A DNA stretch of 64,000 nucleotides from the NCBI GenBank assembly GCA_021018815.1, contig JAITYX010000141.1:248001-312000 (forward strand). Reading direction: 5' to 3'. Each line of letters begins with the position of its first letter. Position 1 is the first letter of the stretch. The translations under genes were made by a program, and so were the position numbers. Shown piece by piece: positions 1 to 12,923 of the stretch. This DNA is from Talinum fruticosum (lineage: Eukaryota > Streptophyta > Magnoliopsida > Caryophyllales > Talinaceae). The notes below the pieces were generated by a model, which did not search any database, was not told the DNA's origin, and was given only the letters and a program-made list of their open reading frames with translations.

Positions 1-2410
1 ATAATTTATTTCCTTCTTACAGGATTCTCTATCACATTCCTCGACTTCGGATGTCGCTGACACCACCGGGAAAAGGGACAAGTTAGCATTGGCCCCGAAA
101 GAGATGAGCATCCCGATCGTGTTCGAGCCGTCTATGGGAGGGTGGGATACTTGAGCACTTTGAGGATAGGAGGAAGCGCCCCATCTCTTCCAGCCAAGCA
201 AATATGGAGGCAATGATGTCACAAATGGCCGTCGAAATGTAGTCCCAACAGTCCCAAATGGCTGCAATGGCTGCACGGATGGAAGAGATAAAGGAACAAG
301 TTAGGGCAAAGATACAGGCCTTAATGAAGGAATGTCTCACGGCTTACTTCAACAATTTAGGTATGCCGACATCCAACTTGGATGATTTACATTCATTCTC
401 ACCCTAGACACAGCTGAGCGCGAACGTGAGCTCACCCGTCGCCTAATTTGAACTTGTGCTTGGAGGTAATTCAAATTTTGCTACCTAATTAGATTTACAT
501 GCATGTTTATATTTTGACTAATTGGTGTATACTCTTGTTGAATGAATGGTGTATATTGTGTTGTTGTTGTGGAACTTTGGCATGTGGTTGTTGAGTAATT
601 AGTTATAGTATGTTTTTGTTATTTTGAATGAGTGTCATTATCCCTGGAAAATGTCTACTTTTAAAGGGAAACTTTCTCCATTTTTTTAGGATTCTTAGAT
701 AGTTTAATTTCTCTCTCAAGGTTTATCCCATGATTCTAATTGTTATGCTTATTCTTATGCAGCCAACACGAGTGCATGCAAGCTTCTCATCACCCTCCCT
801 ACATCATGTTGTGGCATCACGTGTTGTTTACTCGTAGAGGCCAAATGTCGTCGTTCATGGGGCACTCGCTTTCAGGTGATGAGGTGAGGGTGAGTGTGAG
901 AGAAGTCATGTAAGTGAAAGGCAACCGTGAGTTGCCGATCCGATCACTGAGACCTCCACACCTGTTGACGACGCGGTCAACGAGTGTGGTCGTCCTCTCT
1001 ACGACAATTCATTTTTAGAAATATTAGATTTACCTGTTGTTAATATCACGTATATATATTTCTAATTTGTATATTATGGTCAAACTAGGATATTGGAGAC
1101 AGATCCGAGAGTGGGATGAAGGGCACTCCAACTCCTTTAATTGGCACAAGCAAGTATTCAGCGGTGCCCGATCGTCATCCGAGCAGTCTCTTCTCCTACC
1201 CATTCACGAGTCCCGTACGAATTGGTGTTATACTCGCAAAGTTTTGTGAAGACTTTGTCGGAAGAAACAATGTTGGAAATCGAGCACCAAGTCACCTGTT
1301 TGGGCAATTTGACGGGGACGATGAGGACATGACTCGTATATGTCTTCCCAAATGACATAATGTAATTTTTGGAGATGCAAGAGATCGATGCATCCACTAT
1401 TATACTTGACATTATGTGAGTTACTATATTCATAAGTTTATATTCTAACTGTTAAGTTCAATTTCTAACCATATACAATTAATATGTAATAGGTGGCTCC
1501 ACAAGATAGGAAACGAGTCGGTTCGGTTTCTCAACCCTCATTCCATTCAAGGAATATGGCGAGGAACCGAAACGCAATCCAAGCATATCGAGAGAGTCAT
1601 GAAAGAAAATGCGCATAAAAAATGTTACTTGGCGTCGTTCATTGAGGGATAATTGTATAAATAAACTTAAATTTCAGTTTTTATGGTGTTACATATTTAT
1701 AAATATATTGTGTCGGTATAGGTCACAATGGATGCTTGCCGCCATATTTCTAAGGAGCAATATCGCATATTGGCTCGATCCTCCGAGTCATACCATGAGG
1801 AAAGATATCATGACTATATTTGACTCGTGAGTTCATATTTTAATCATTTTATGCTTTTCGTTAATTAGTATTCTTTTCAATTGTATGTTTAATTTGAATT
1901 TTATTTTTCCGATTGAAAAATACTGCTTCTAGTAATGTATTATTGTAAAGGAGGCGTGAGAGGCTCACATGTGAAATCAAACCCACAAATTATCCCCGTA
2001 AAAGTGAGTTTCTCTTCATTAGCGTTAAATTTAATTTTTCATTTCATATTACTTGCTAGCTATATAAAGTACTAATGAATTGTCCATGTGTTGGGAATTT
2101 TATAATTTTAGTGCCACAAACAATAGAGGAACATGGAGTGTGCCTTCTACATTCTCCAGTAAATGAAAGAGATGTGGACCTAGCTCGATTTAAAGAAATC
2201 TAATCCCAAAGAAGTGCTTGCACTTGCACTTGTATTTGATTATGAAAAAATTAAATTTTTAATGTTCTTTTCATCTTAATAAATACTTGCACTTGACCTA
2301 ATGAATATGTCTTTTACAACATTGGTCACAATATTTCCTGGGAAAGAACCCCCACTCCTTATACGGATGATGTGCTCGACGAGTTAAGACAAAGTTGGGT
2401 AGGGTTTGTA
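1..2410 (+). pseudogene. CACTA transposase-type gene remnant (Transposase_24 / DUF8039-like / C48 peptidase-like)
   Basis: Exon-like blocks can be read only with frame changes and stops. Around 60-400 there is the end of a Transposase_24-like block (MEEIKEQ... helix). Around 800-900 a block resembles the DUF8039 segment found in plant CACTA proteins. Around 1370-1430 is the short block ending MQEIDAST. Around 1500-1620 and 1720-1830 are blocks of the C-terminal Ulp1/C48-like domain (FLNPHSIQGI; WMLAAI..NIAYWLDPPSH). Around 2110-2170 the ECAFYIL segment carries the expected catalytic Cys. The expected His before WMLA is Gln here (SQWM). Near 2365-2400 YTDDVLDELR matches the usual C-terminus. 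Family-level role: DNA transposition in the nucleus. This copy cannot encode a full protein as read. Block identities are from memory of the family, not a search. Confidence 0.7.
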
Positions 2411-2734
2411 TATGTCCGTATAAAGACAATTACATATGTATATATTTACACTTATTTTTCATTATTTGATTAGTCACGTTTGTGATTTACATAGGCATAT
2501 ACTTAAATAGGTATATATTTACATAGGTATACAATTACATAGGTATATATATGTACACTTTCTTCATTATTTAATGTACCATATACAATTTTGTGTGATG
2601 AATCTAGTTTATATATATTCCGGTCAAGACTGTTGGATTCTGGTTTGCATATATTCCGAAAGAGTTTGTTTAAGTGGTTGTATATGTTATTGTACTGTAC
2701 GAGGGTAAGCAAACACAAAAATAATTCTAAAAAC

Positions 2735-3233
2735 AATTTATACCTATTACTACGGTTCTTAAGGAACAACCGTAGTAATAGATCCGAATAGGTTATTATA
2801 CCTTATTCATGACAAAAGGCTCCACAACCGTTGTTAATTAAGAACCGTAATGATAGGTCTCGGCCAAACATTTTGACCAAAATAAGGTGGTTTTGGGGCT
2901 AGACCTATTACTGCGGTTCTTAGTGGAGAACTCGTAGCAATATCCGAGCCTATTACTACGGTTGTCGGCTTATAACCATGGTAATAGGTTTTCTACTACT
3001 ACGATTGCTCTAAAGAACCGTAGTAATAGGTTATCTTTTACTACGGTTGTGAACCGTAATAAAGATATCAATCTACAATTACGGCCATATACACGAAATC
3101 GGATAACCGTAGTTCTAATCACAGGAGGGCGGCAAAATGCAGAGATAAGAATTCGGCATCTAAAGTGGATTCTCTACTACTTTTGCCGAAAGGTCTTTCG
3201 GAACCATAGTTAAAAGTGGTTCCTATAGTAGTG
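2735..3233. repeat. CACTA right subterminal repeat block
   Basis: Many copies in both orientations of a unit like TATTACTACGGTTCTT / AACCGTAGTAATAG, spaced roughly every 20-60 bp, ending at the CACTA terminus. Such arrays are the usual binding sites of the CACTA-encoded DNA-binding protein. The same motif is found at 12680-12920, 12924-13170 and 21225-21545. Confidence 0.8.
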
Positions 3234-3429
3234 AACATACAAAGCATTCCCATATGATTCCCCGAATCTTTCTTACGAATATTCTCTAGCTCAAGATTAG
3301 ATCACAAATTTCACATCATATTAAGAACATTATAGTCTCTAGCACTACTCATAACGAGATACTATATTGTCCCAAGACTCAAGTAATGTGGACAAGCAAA
3401 ATCTCAACCTTAATTTCATCATCGAATTA

Positions 3430-4345
3430 ATTTTCACCAATGCAAGTTTTGATATTACCCTATTAAAGTTTTAATATGATCAATAACACTAGTGGAATCA
3501 ACCATCTTAAGATCAAATAAACGATGCATCAAATATACCTTATTCATGACAAAAGGCTTCTCATACATATTTGATAAGGCTTCAAGCAACCGCTTTGTCA
3601 TCATTCGTTGTATCACGTTGAAGGTGCCGTTGCTTGCCAATGGCAATCTCACCGTACCCAACGCTTGTCGATCAAGAACATCCCAGTCCTTTTTTTCATT
3701 GCATCTGGTTTATCTCCCAAAAGTTCATACAACTCCTTATGATACAACAAATCCTCTATCTCGCATCTTTCGTAACATGAAATCCTTCCCTTTGATCATT
3801 CGATCTTAACCATTCCTTCTTCCATAATTTGATGTGATCTCCTAACCAATCTGAAGCTCTCATACTAGTTAGGATCGAGGGATCATACTCACAAAGAATA
3901 ATAAAAGAAACAAGAAGAAAAATTGGAAATGAGACATAAAATTTTTAGGTGAAAAGCCCAAATTAGGAAAAAATCACAAATGATGCACTAGATTTGATAG
4001 CTTTATAAGAGGTTGATACAATTGCTTGCTAGACTCAACAATAGAGGTCTCTCAACCAATAAATAGCCAAAATCCCGACAGAAAAATAAGAAACACACAA
4101 AACTAACGAAAATATTAATCATCGAGCCCGAAATAGCCTAGCGTGGTGGTGACAAGACTGGCATGGTCCTCGTCAACTTGGCACGAGCATGCCACGTGGA
4201 ATGACCTCAACCGTGCCACCTCTCTTCCTTCTCGTTCTCTTTGCTGTTCCATTTCTTCTTGCTTCGGCATGGTTGTGCCACCTTTGCACAGTCGTATCAC
4301 CTTGAAGCTTGTGATTTTTCAAGTCTAAACACCCATTAAGCTCCA
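3430..4345 (-). mobile_element. Decayed Copia remnant (gag piece, PBS-like site, possible 5' LTR)
   Basis: On the minus strand a Copia gag-like coding piece (3455-3830) is preceded by CTAGTATGAGAGC (3856-3868). This resembles the initiator-Met tRNA primer-binding site TGGTATCAGAGC. What lies further upstream (about 3880-4345) would then be the 5' LTR. No second LTR or pol is present, so the borders are guesses. Confidence 0.5.
3455..3830 (-). pseudogene. Copia gag (UBN2-like) fragment
   Basis: The minus-strand reading frame includes ...MGTVRLPLASNGTFNVI..., followed by LLEALSNMYEKP..MNKVYLMHRLFDLKM..STSVIDHI. This is the characteristic central core of Copia gag polyproteins (the LSxMYEKPxxxNKVxLMxxLFxLKM block). 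Just upstream in the same direction is WKKEWLRSNDQREG-like sequence, with an internal stop before the core. Gag would package retrotransposon RNA in cytoplasmic particles. Only about 120 codons survive and no zinc knuckle is visible, so it is non-functional. It is a different lineage from the large Copia elements in this window. Confidence 0.6.
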
Positions 4346-4529
4346 CAACCTCAACAAAAGATTCCTTTCACTAATCGTGTTTGGCAACGTTCTTCAGCAT
4401 GATCATTGTTGTCATTCTTTTCATGCCATGCTTTCTATTAGTTCTTAAAAGGTGTGAAAATATATATCAAATGTATTTGTTTTTTTATCAATATATATAT
4501 TATAAGGTAATGATTATGAATGTTTTCAA

Positions 4530-4583
<54 letters not shown>

Positions 4584-5593
4584 AAATATATATGTTTTGA
4601 GCCTTCTAGAAAAGCTAATCCAACATAATTCACTATAAGTTTACAAAGGAATAGGGTAAGAGAATTTATCATAATAATTCTCAAAATAGGTTCATCAATT
4701 AAAATTTAAATATGAGTTATACACTTGAACAACATATCTGATTCTAAAACCTTATTCTATTTGGAATACATTTGTTTCAGTTGTTAAAGCTAGTATTTTA
4801 CGATTAAGGGTATGTTCAAACTTACAAAACACATATGAACATAAATATAAATAGAAACGAACATAAATAAGTTGTTAAATAAGAAACAAACATAAACGAA
4901 TAGAAAAAATATATTTTTTTATATAAAATCGAATATACCCTAAGATTAATATTAGGAATACTTGCAAGTTGTTACAAGATTGAACCATTGTTAGTATTGA
5001 TAACGGTAAGAGATAACTGTTAACATCATCACTAACATTTAAGAACAGTTAATAAAATGTAGCATTTCACCAAACATCGAAACAAACAGAGCCGTAGAAT
5101 GTCGAAGCAATCAAAATCAATTACTCGAAGGATGCCATGGGTATAAATCTCATTCTAAGACTACTCTAACTTAAAAAATTATTAGCCGAAACTGGAATAC
5201 ATATTTATATATGTTAGTTTTTAAGGGCTCAGTTGATTTGAAAACCATAATAATCTGAACGTCGACAACTACACAAACATAAAAAATAAAACAACAATAA
5301 TAGAAAAACAATATACAAAGTGATGACATAATAGGGAAAAGAATCCCTATATCTGGTTTGTACATTTCTTTTTACCCCCTACTTTTTATTTATGCAACAC
5401 ACTTGTAAAATAAATCAAAGTATAAACCATACTACATTAAACTCACACAATTTTCATAAAATTACAATCAAGTTATAAGCTGCACAAAATGAAACCACTC
5501 ATGAAGACTACACAAATGGAACAACGAATGATATTTTTGGCAGGTGGACTTGAAAGTGACACCAAACACAATTCTCTCCGATTAAGCAACCAA
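4346..5593. other. Spacer, AT-rich, no gene seen
   Basis: High A+T, no convincing coding signal. Contains the ATT microsatellite at 4531-4582. The right part (about 5400-5593) is the likely 3' flank and UTR of the minus-strand AWPM-19-like gene. Confidence 0.6.
4531..4582. repeat. (ATT)n microsatellite
   Basis: About 17 uninterrupted ATT triplets. Confidence 0.98.
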
Positions 5594-6576
5594 TTAATTT
5601 GCTTTCTTGATTGCTCCATGGATAGCTCCAATGTACAAAAGCATTGTTGCGCTCAAGATAATTATGAATGCCTCCAATGTTTTCTGCACAGAATTCAACA
5701 TTTTTAGTGTCTTTTTTTCTTTCTTTATTTACATAGGATACTTCAAAAGCAAAAGTAGCGAGGGATGGAGAAAAGAAAGAGAAATCAAGCATGAAAAGAA
5801 TCATATAGTCAAAGTTCTTACCAGTATGTCACTGTGAGTGTGGAGCCTAATGTGCTTGGAAGCAAAACTGCACAAAATTATTTGCCATTTGATGTTAGCG
5901 AATTTAAAGGAAAAACTATCATTTTTTCCCTTTTGCTACACAGGTGAAAATTCGATGCTATGTACTTTGTAAAAAGTTTTTATATATAGGCCTCGATGTG
6001 TTGTATAACCCCTAAACTATTTGCAAAATACTATAAATGATAATTATTAGAGGTTAAAGAAAGAGCTTACCCGAGGGCAAGAACAGTGAGGCTCCAAGCG
6101 ATGGCTCCGGCGGCAGCAGCGGCTGGCAGGCTATCAGGACCCCAAGATTTGACGTGGTTTAACCCAAACAAGCATGAGACTGCTCCTACTGCTCCCGCTA
6201 TAAGTGAGAATATGATGAAGTATGGAGTTGCCGCGTTTTGTGCTCCATTAACTATCAATATATCGAATAAAACATATAAGCATAAGACATCAAATTTCTC
6301 AAAGGACTCTGCAATCAAAGCCTAAACTGGCAAAACTCAAATAACTACAATATATTACAAACGAACAGAAACACAAAAGGTCACCGTAAGGAATACCAGA
6401 AAATAGTTTTTTTTTTAAAAAAAACTCATAAAATGATGATGACATTTTTACATACCACTGCCATAATCAATAATTCTGTTCATGGCCCATCCACAGATGC
6501 CCAGCACAACTGCATACATGCAGAAGTTGAGAAACAACAGGAATGATGCTGCTGGTCTCAGTTGTGCGGTGGCCAT
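5594..6576 (-). CDS. AWPM-19-like plasma-membrane protein, 4 exons
   Basis: Minus-strand exons: 6456-6576, 6071-6251, 5822-5867, 5594-5683. All introns begin GT and end AG, and the phases join without breaks to a 145-residue product starting MATAQLRPAASF and ending AIHGAIKKAN. The start is the ATG in an AAAAATGGC context, just after a predicted 5'-UTR intron (6584-6683). Four hydrophobic segments are visible, at about residues 10-30, 52-72, 84-102 and 118-136. AWPM-19 hallmarks are the opening LNFCMY block, NAATPYF, LIAGAVGAVSC..GLNHV, SLPAAAAAG..AWSLTVLALGFA, and LEAFIIILSATMLLYI. The family is known as ABA- and stress-associated plasma-membrane proteins; some members have been reported to carry ABA into cells. 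Length fits the small-member range. No stops or frameshifts are seen: this is the one clearly intact host gene in the window. The substrate is not inferable here. Confidence 0.88.
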
Positions 6577-6583
6577 TTTTCAC

Positions 6584-6683
6584 CTAAAAAAACACAAATT
6601 ATAAACAATAAACAAGTAGTAATATACAACACATACTCCATATTATGAAACGCAGAATTCAGAATATAAATTATTTAATTTAC
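6584..6683 (-). other. 5'-UTR intron of the AWPM-19-like gene
   Basis: On the minus strand AAG|GTAAAT (donor) and a T-rich tract ending TTTTTTTAG (acceptor) bracket about 100 bp. Only 7 nt then separate the acceptor from the ATG. Predicted by eye; no transcript evidence. Confidence 0.55.
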
Positions 6684-6816
6684 CTTAATTGAATACTTAA
6701 TTTCAGGTGGCTGCTGGTTGAGCTCTCTGCTTGAAGTTTCTTGGCTTTAACTTGGAGAGAGATTGATGGTAACTCGTGTTTCAGCAAAGGTAAAGAGGAA
6801 AATGATACACTTGACA

Positions 6817-6824
6817 TATTTATA
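6817..6824 (-). promoter_or_regulatory. TATA box of the AWPM-19-like gene
   Basis: TATAAATA on the minus strand, about 240 bp upstream of the ATG and upstream of the UTR intron. A TACGTGTA site (7218-7225, ACGT core as in ABA-responsive elements) lies about 400 bp further upstream. Its relevance is only suggestive. Confidence 0.55.
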
Positions 6825-9153
6825 GAAGTCTCTTTCTTTTTAAAAAGGGTCTATGCTTAGAAAATTGCTTTTTCAAATTATTTAATTTTTTAGATCCTCC
6901 TAGAAGCAATTAGCAGAGGAATTGAGGGGTAAATTTTTATTTTACTTTTAATTGTTCTTCTCTAGATGTACAATTTTCTAGAATTTCATTTTTGCAATTT
7001 TGACCAAAGTGTTTATAGTAGTGGATAAGAATTGCCCAGGAGAAGTGAGTAGATAGGTGTTCAATTCATATCCAAATTATTGCACATTTTTCATATTTTC
7101 AAGCTAATTACTTATCTTTTAGAATTATTTACATGAAAGTGATCGGACTAATTAGCAGAATTATCCATAAAAGGGAAATCCAAGGTCCAATTCCTGGAGC
7201 AGACATGACACCCGGGATACGTGTATGTCAATGGCAGGCATGACAGGTAGGGGATTTTTGGACAAAGAAAAAAACTAAACAATGATTATAGTAGCCAGGA
7301 CCATTGTATAATTTGTACCATTAAATATTACACCATGAACTTAAACATTTGTAAACTGTATTTTGGATATTTATAATTTAAAACCATACTACTTTAGATA
7401 ATTTCAAATTATTATATGGTGTATAATCGTACAAAAATAAACGATATAATTTATAAATAATAAATATTTTTAAAATACAATTCACTAATATTTAAATTCA
7501 TAGTATACAATATAATTATTCAAACAGTACAAATTACAATATGTTTTAATTCAATAACCCTTTTATATTATAAGCGTTTTTAAAAAGTCTTTGTTCGAAG
7601 GATCGAAATTCATTGAATACTAACGAATTTCTTTAATGAGTTTTGCTACGTTTGATAAATATATTCCTCAAAATATTAATAATTTGCTAGATGTCTCCTA
7701 CATAAGAAATTAATAGCATATTCTACCCAAAAAAACAACTAAAAACCATTGGAATCAATTGATTAATAAAATTTTAAAAAACAAATACAAGAGGGCATAA
7801 AATCAAATCAGAAAGGGGCCAGAGAGAGAGAGAGAGAGCCCACAGAGTAATAGAAAATGGGAAGTTGGCAATTGTAAGTGAAGAATTGTGGTTGATGGAA
7901 AATCAATCATTTCACATTTACCACGTAAGGGATTAGGTTAACTACAGTTGAACGTGTAAAGCTTGTGGTTTGGTTTCCATACTCATCATAAGTCACCGAA
8001 CTCCAGGTCCAGATAATTGATTGATACTTTGAGATTATATTATCGCCCCTCATTATCTTTATGTCATTATCACCCGATATTAAGCAAGATTTTCATTCAT
8101 CTTTTTTAAATAATAATAATAATCTTAGGTCTTGAACCTAAACCCAACAGTTTTATTTAAGGTTTTTTTAAAAAATAAATAAAGAGAGGGAGGTACTATA
8201 ATAATATATTAATGAAAAAGAATCAAATTAAAACTTAATTTTTGAAAGTTTTCGGTTAAAAATATTAGATTTTATTACCACTAATTTTTAAATTTTAATA
8301 ACAATTTATCCATTAAAAATAGGTCCAATGATACAAACTTCAGAGCTATTTGTTATTAAAACTCTGTATACAATATAATCTAAGTCTTAGCAGCCCCATT
8401 GCAACTCAATTGTTAATTAGTTTTTCAAAAACTTGGATTATTAATAATAAATAGGTTAAAAATTTAGAGCATTAAAAACTAATATTTAAGGTCGGATTAT
8501 TGATTTTTAAACCACTAAAAATCAGATTATTAAAATTTTAGTTTTATGCTTGATCAAGTAAAGATTAGGTGTTGGAGCGAACAACATATGTGTTTTGAGG
8601 GGGTAGAAGTAGGAAGACTATACATTTTATTATATATGGCGTCGTGAGTTCTGTTGCAGCAGGGATTTCATAAGTGGTAATAAAAGCTTTATATTGTTAC
8701 TAAATAAAGAAGTTTACTAATGGTGAAATAATTTTAAAAATATTGTATTTAAAATAAAATTCAATAAAACGATATGTATAGAATATAGTCAATATTGATA
8801 CCTATGATTTTTTTTTCTTTTTTTTTTTTAACGAACTGTGATAAATTAGCTTAAAAATCATTCTTCATCGGACCACTTGTATAGCCTTCAACAATTTAAA
8901 TGTCTCATATCCATTTAGTCATCTATATCTAACATGGATCATGTATCATTTACCAACACTTTAGCTCTTATGCGATAATGTTTTAGGAATATGGAGCGAT
9001 GAAGATCAAAATGTATCATTTACTAGCACCACCTCTTACGCAATGGTTCTTTAGGAGCATGGAGATGAAGTCTGTGGTAACTACAACATAACATGAATTC
9101 CTAACGTTTTATATTAAAATATTAAATTTTTATCATACGATACAATAATTTAC

Positions 9154-9156
<3 letters not shown>

Positions 9157-9224
<68 letters not shown>
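9157..9224. repeat. (AT)n microsatellite
   Basis: About 34 uninterrupted AT dinucleotides. Confidence 0.97.
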
Positions 9225-9228
<4 letters not shown>

Positions 9229-10384
9229 AGTTTTAAAATGATTATTTCAATTATCATTTCATATATAATATATATATATATTAAACTTGTTTAATTTATA
9301 TAATTTTCTTAATATTTATGACAAATCAAAGCACATAAGAGTGGATAAGATGTGAAATAATAAATTTTATAATTTTGTTAGTAGTCTTTAGCTTAGACTT
9401 GAAGTCCTAGGTTGTCTACTCCAACAAGGTACATATAAATAGTCACAGCTAGCAAAAGAAAAAACAAATATATACTACAACTGAAAAAATAATAATGATC
9501 CCAAGAATAGAGTAATTATGGTTGGTGGGTTTTTCACAAGAAGAATTGAATTTGGACTGAAGCTAAAGCTATGCGCTAATGGAAGATTAACCATTGTCAA
9601 ACGAAACTTGGATATAGTGAGCTGTATTTGTATATAATAAACGTCGTATGCACACATCAATTACAATTTCTTGTGTGCCAAACATTCTTTCCCTTACGAA
9701 ACTCACATTGTTTGGCCGTCTCCATCAGGAAATTGTATAATTTAGTTGACCAAGAGAAGGAGAACAATCCAGAAACTAGGTTTTGACTTTAAACTCACCA
9801 AATTTTTATCTCATTCGATTATCAAAATGTATATGATATGTAAATATTGAAAATTTAAATATGGACACAAAATGTTTTCTATGTATATATTTTGGCTCTT
9901 ATAAAAAGAAAATTGATTCTTTATTAACTCCTTCCACGCTCTTGTCACTTCGAAGTTAATAATAAGTTTTTTTAAAATGGACTACTTATCCTTGTATTAA
10001 AGGTGTTCTAAATATCTCATCCGTTTAATTTATTATAAACCAAATAGTAGACAAAATATTCCGTTTAAATTTTAATTGTCTAATTTATATTCGATAAGAA
10101 TTTAAGTTTTTGACAAACTTCTTGGAAATAATTATCATTTCATTATAGAAATAGTGTAATCAGACACTCAAAATGAATAATATAGATCCAGGTATCATAA
10201 GAATTTCAAGACTAGCTTAAAACTGAATTATATTATAATAAGCTATATATATTTAATTTGCAAAATAACGTGAATGTTTAAATAGTGTAGCATCCTGTCC
10301 CCTGCCTATCCAAGCCCACTAGAATCCCTACACCGAGTTGCTATTCTATTTAGCTTTAACTTGCAACCTTACAGTTTCTTACAA

Positions 10385-10520
10385 CTTTTTAGAACTAGTT
10401 ACACCTCTTTATAAATGTTTACAGCTCCTTACAGATTTTTATAACCAACTTTACAACTATATTACACCTCTTTATAGATTTCTATAACTAACTTTACAAC
10501 TATCTTACATCTCTTTAGAT
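10385..10520. repeat. Degenerate short tandem repeat
   Basis: Two to three imperfect units of roughly 45-60 bp containing TTACACCTCTTTATA and AACTTTACAACTAT, followed by more divergent pieces. Confidence 0.6.
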
Positions 10521-11401
10521 CTTGTTACATATTTTTACAACCTTATAACTCTTTATAACTAAATGAAGTATAGTACGAGTCCACTTACCAAAAGGAAAAA
10601 GAAAAGAAGAAAAATTATTATTAAAGAAGCGAATTAGCCTAAAATTAAAATCCCTACATGTACAAAACTTTAAATTTTTGTTAAGTGCTATGCTATGCAA
10701 TTTTTTTTGTATTTTTTTAATTTATCTCCTACTACTAAACTTAGAAGGGTAAGAAGCTCATAATAAGAAGGGAAAGGGAGGTATATACTATATATCAACC
10801 TTTATTTGCGCCACTTCCCGGTGGTGAAGAATGTTAGCTGAGACATTATTTTCAATTGGTAGGTGTTTGAAAAGTACCGCAATGATCGTTTTTACACTCA
10901 TATGATATAATCATGAGGCTGAAGAGAGTTTGGCAAATAAGGTGAAAAGGCCACAGTTTTCAGTGCTTTGGGTATGATTTTACTTTGAAGCAGGATCCAT
11001 ATTAAACGCATAATCGTAATTGTATACAAGTGCAAAACGACAAACATTTGTATCAGCATTAACAATATAAACAATTAATTAAGAAAGATGAATTTATTAA
11101 CTGAAAACTATATAACACATAATGCAACTTTAGAGTCAAAAAATAAATAAGTTCGCCTAAGAAAAATAATTACTACATTTTTAAATACTCTTCTTAGGTT
11201 GTGATGTAACCTTTGATATAAGATGATCTCTAAAGCTTGTGTAGTTTTCATGTCTACAAAATTTATCACACTCTTCATTGTCCAAATTCAAATTCGTGGA
11301 TGACTAGTATTGAAATATTGATACTATATTTATCTCTAAAAAATTGTCAAATTTTGAAAAACTAAAAAACTAAGCGAGATAACTATATTTTCTCCATATC
11401 A

Positions 11402-12922
11402 CACTAATACAAGAACCAATTTTAGCGACGGGTCTTTAACGACGGTTAAAAGGACAAACCATTATAGAAAATGGACCAGTGACATTTTTGTAAATAAGTG
11501 GCGTTGTTTACCACCTATGACAACGGTTATTTCAATGAACCGTCGTCATATGTTAGGCTGTGAACCTATTACCTATGACTACGGCTTTTGCAATGAATCG
11601 TAATCAAAAGTCCCGAGATCTAATTTCTACCCCCTCACCCTCGCTCTTTCTCTCTCTCTCCTTCTTCTTCCCCCAAATTCCCCCAAATCTTCTGCAATGA
11701 CTCTGGCCCCTGTTCTCTCTCCTCTCTCCTCTCTCATCTCTCCTTCCTTACCGAACATGGATGACTCCGCCATCTGATTTCTATGATTAATCAAGCATGG
11801 AAGGCCCTTGAGATTGGGATCTATTTGTTATGGTCGGAAGCTGCAACACCACCATCACAACCACCACTATCACGACCACCACCACAACAACCAACTCCGG
11901 TGGCTTCACGGTGGTGTGGTCGGAAGCCGCAAGTGCTCTGAGGTTATCGAATTGGAGAAGTGGAAGATTTTAAAACACCATCGATTCTCGGATCCGGATC
12001 TCCGATGCTTTGGTAAAACTCTCTATCTCTCTCTCTCTCCTCACTTCACTTGGTGCCGATTGCTAAAGCTCCGAGTGCTTGAGATCCTTCCCGCTCTTCC
12101 GTGTGTTCGATTGCTTTGGCATTTTTCAATTTCGATCTGATTTTGGTTGTTTATCGGCAGATTTGATCTCCAAAAATGGTTCACCTTCAAATTCTTATAA
12201 TCACAAGGTCTGTCGATTTTATTTTTCACAAAGCTTCAAACTCGAAGATAGAGGAATCCAATTTGAATCAATTGAAGCAATTTCCTCTTGTTCTTTGAAT
12301 CACAAGGCCGACACTTCTTTCTCCTTCTCCCGTGACTATCTTGAAAGGTATCGTTTTCCCTCTCCATTGCTCTTTATTTTATATTTCCTCTTGTTTTTTC
12401 CTATCTCAGTCTCCGATTTTTCATTTTGTCCTAGCCTTGAGAGAAGTTTACTCCTTCGAAGCTACGGAAAATCGGTAATGGCTAGTAACAAAATTAGGCA
12501 AGTTTAAATTTTTAGGATACTTGAGCTTTTATTTTGATGATTTGGTGGGTTCATGGCATTAGAATACCACCGAGTTATATTTTGTATTCATATTCATCAA
12601 CTCGTTGTTTCATCAATTCCCACGTCTTTGTCCCTCTCTAGTTGTGTTTCTCTCTGTCGCTGATTTTTATTAAAAATTAATTGTAGCTATTACTACGGTT
12701 CTTTCCTCGAACCGTAGTAATAGCTACCTATGACGAACCGTCGTCATATATTGACCTATGACTATAGTTTTTATAAAGAACTGTCGTCATAGTCCTTCTT
12801 TACTACGATTTTGAACCGGAGTAAAAGATGCTTACCTATAACGACGGCTACATAGATGACGTTGGTTAATCGTAGTTAAAGGTTATTTTTAACCCCAGTT
12901 AAAAGTGGTTCCTATAATAGTG
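11402..12922. mobile_element. Non-autonomous CACTA element with TCA target duplication
   Basis: Left end CACTAATACAAGAACCA (from 11402). Right end, as reverse complement, CACTATTATAGGAACCA (to 12922). The two ends agree over about 20 of 25 bases. Both flanks are TCA (11399-11401, 12923-12925), the 3-bp duplication expected of CACTA elements. Subterminal ACTACGGTT-like motifs lie at 11440-11610 and 12680-12900. The interior (11640-12600) has a CT-rich leader-like stretch but no transposase, so the element is non-autonomous or carries captured sequence. Confidence 0.8.
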
Positions 12923-12923
12923 T

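Larger units (their letters stand above)
1..3233 (+). mobile_element. CACTA (En/Spm) transposon, right-hand part; left end outside window
   Basis: The right terminus reads ...CCTATAGTAGTG at 3222-3233, the reverse complement of a CACTACTATAGG end, as expected for CACTA elements. Inside it lie repeated ACTACGGTT-type subterminal motifs and a decayed transposase gene. The stretch 1-2460 is collinear with about 16905-21180 of a second copy in this window, which shares the same intron/exon texture. The left end is not in the window, so length and target duplication cannot be judged. Confidence 0.85.
6830..11401. other. Intergenic AT-rich spacer
   Basis: No gene, RNA gene or complete transposon recognised. 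Contains a short (AG)n tract near 7820-7838, an (AT)n microsatellite at 9157-9224 and a degenerate tandem repeat near 10385-10520. The first few hundred bases are the probable promoter of the AWPM-19-like gene. Confidence 0.6.

Noticed and set aside
83..340. Minus-strand 85-codon frame at the left edge
   Set aside because: Antisense to the CACTA transposase helix region on the plus strand.
4381..4638. 85-codon plus-strand frame with a poly-Ile run
   Set aside because: Produced by translating the ATT microsatellite.
11808..12507. His-rich and Ser/Phe-rich open frames inside the small CACTA element
   Set aside because: Low complexity, no conserved motif, no copy elsewhere in the window.
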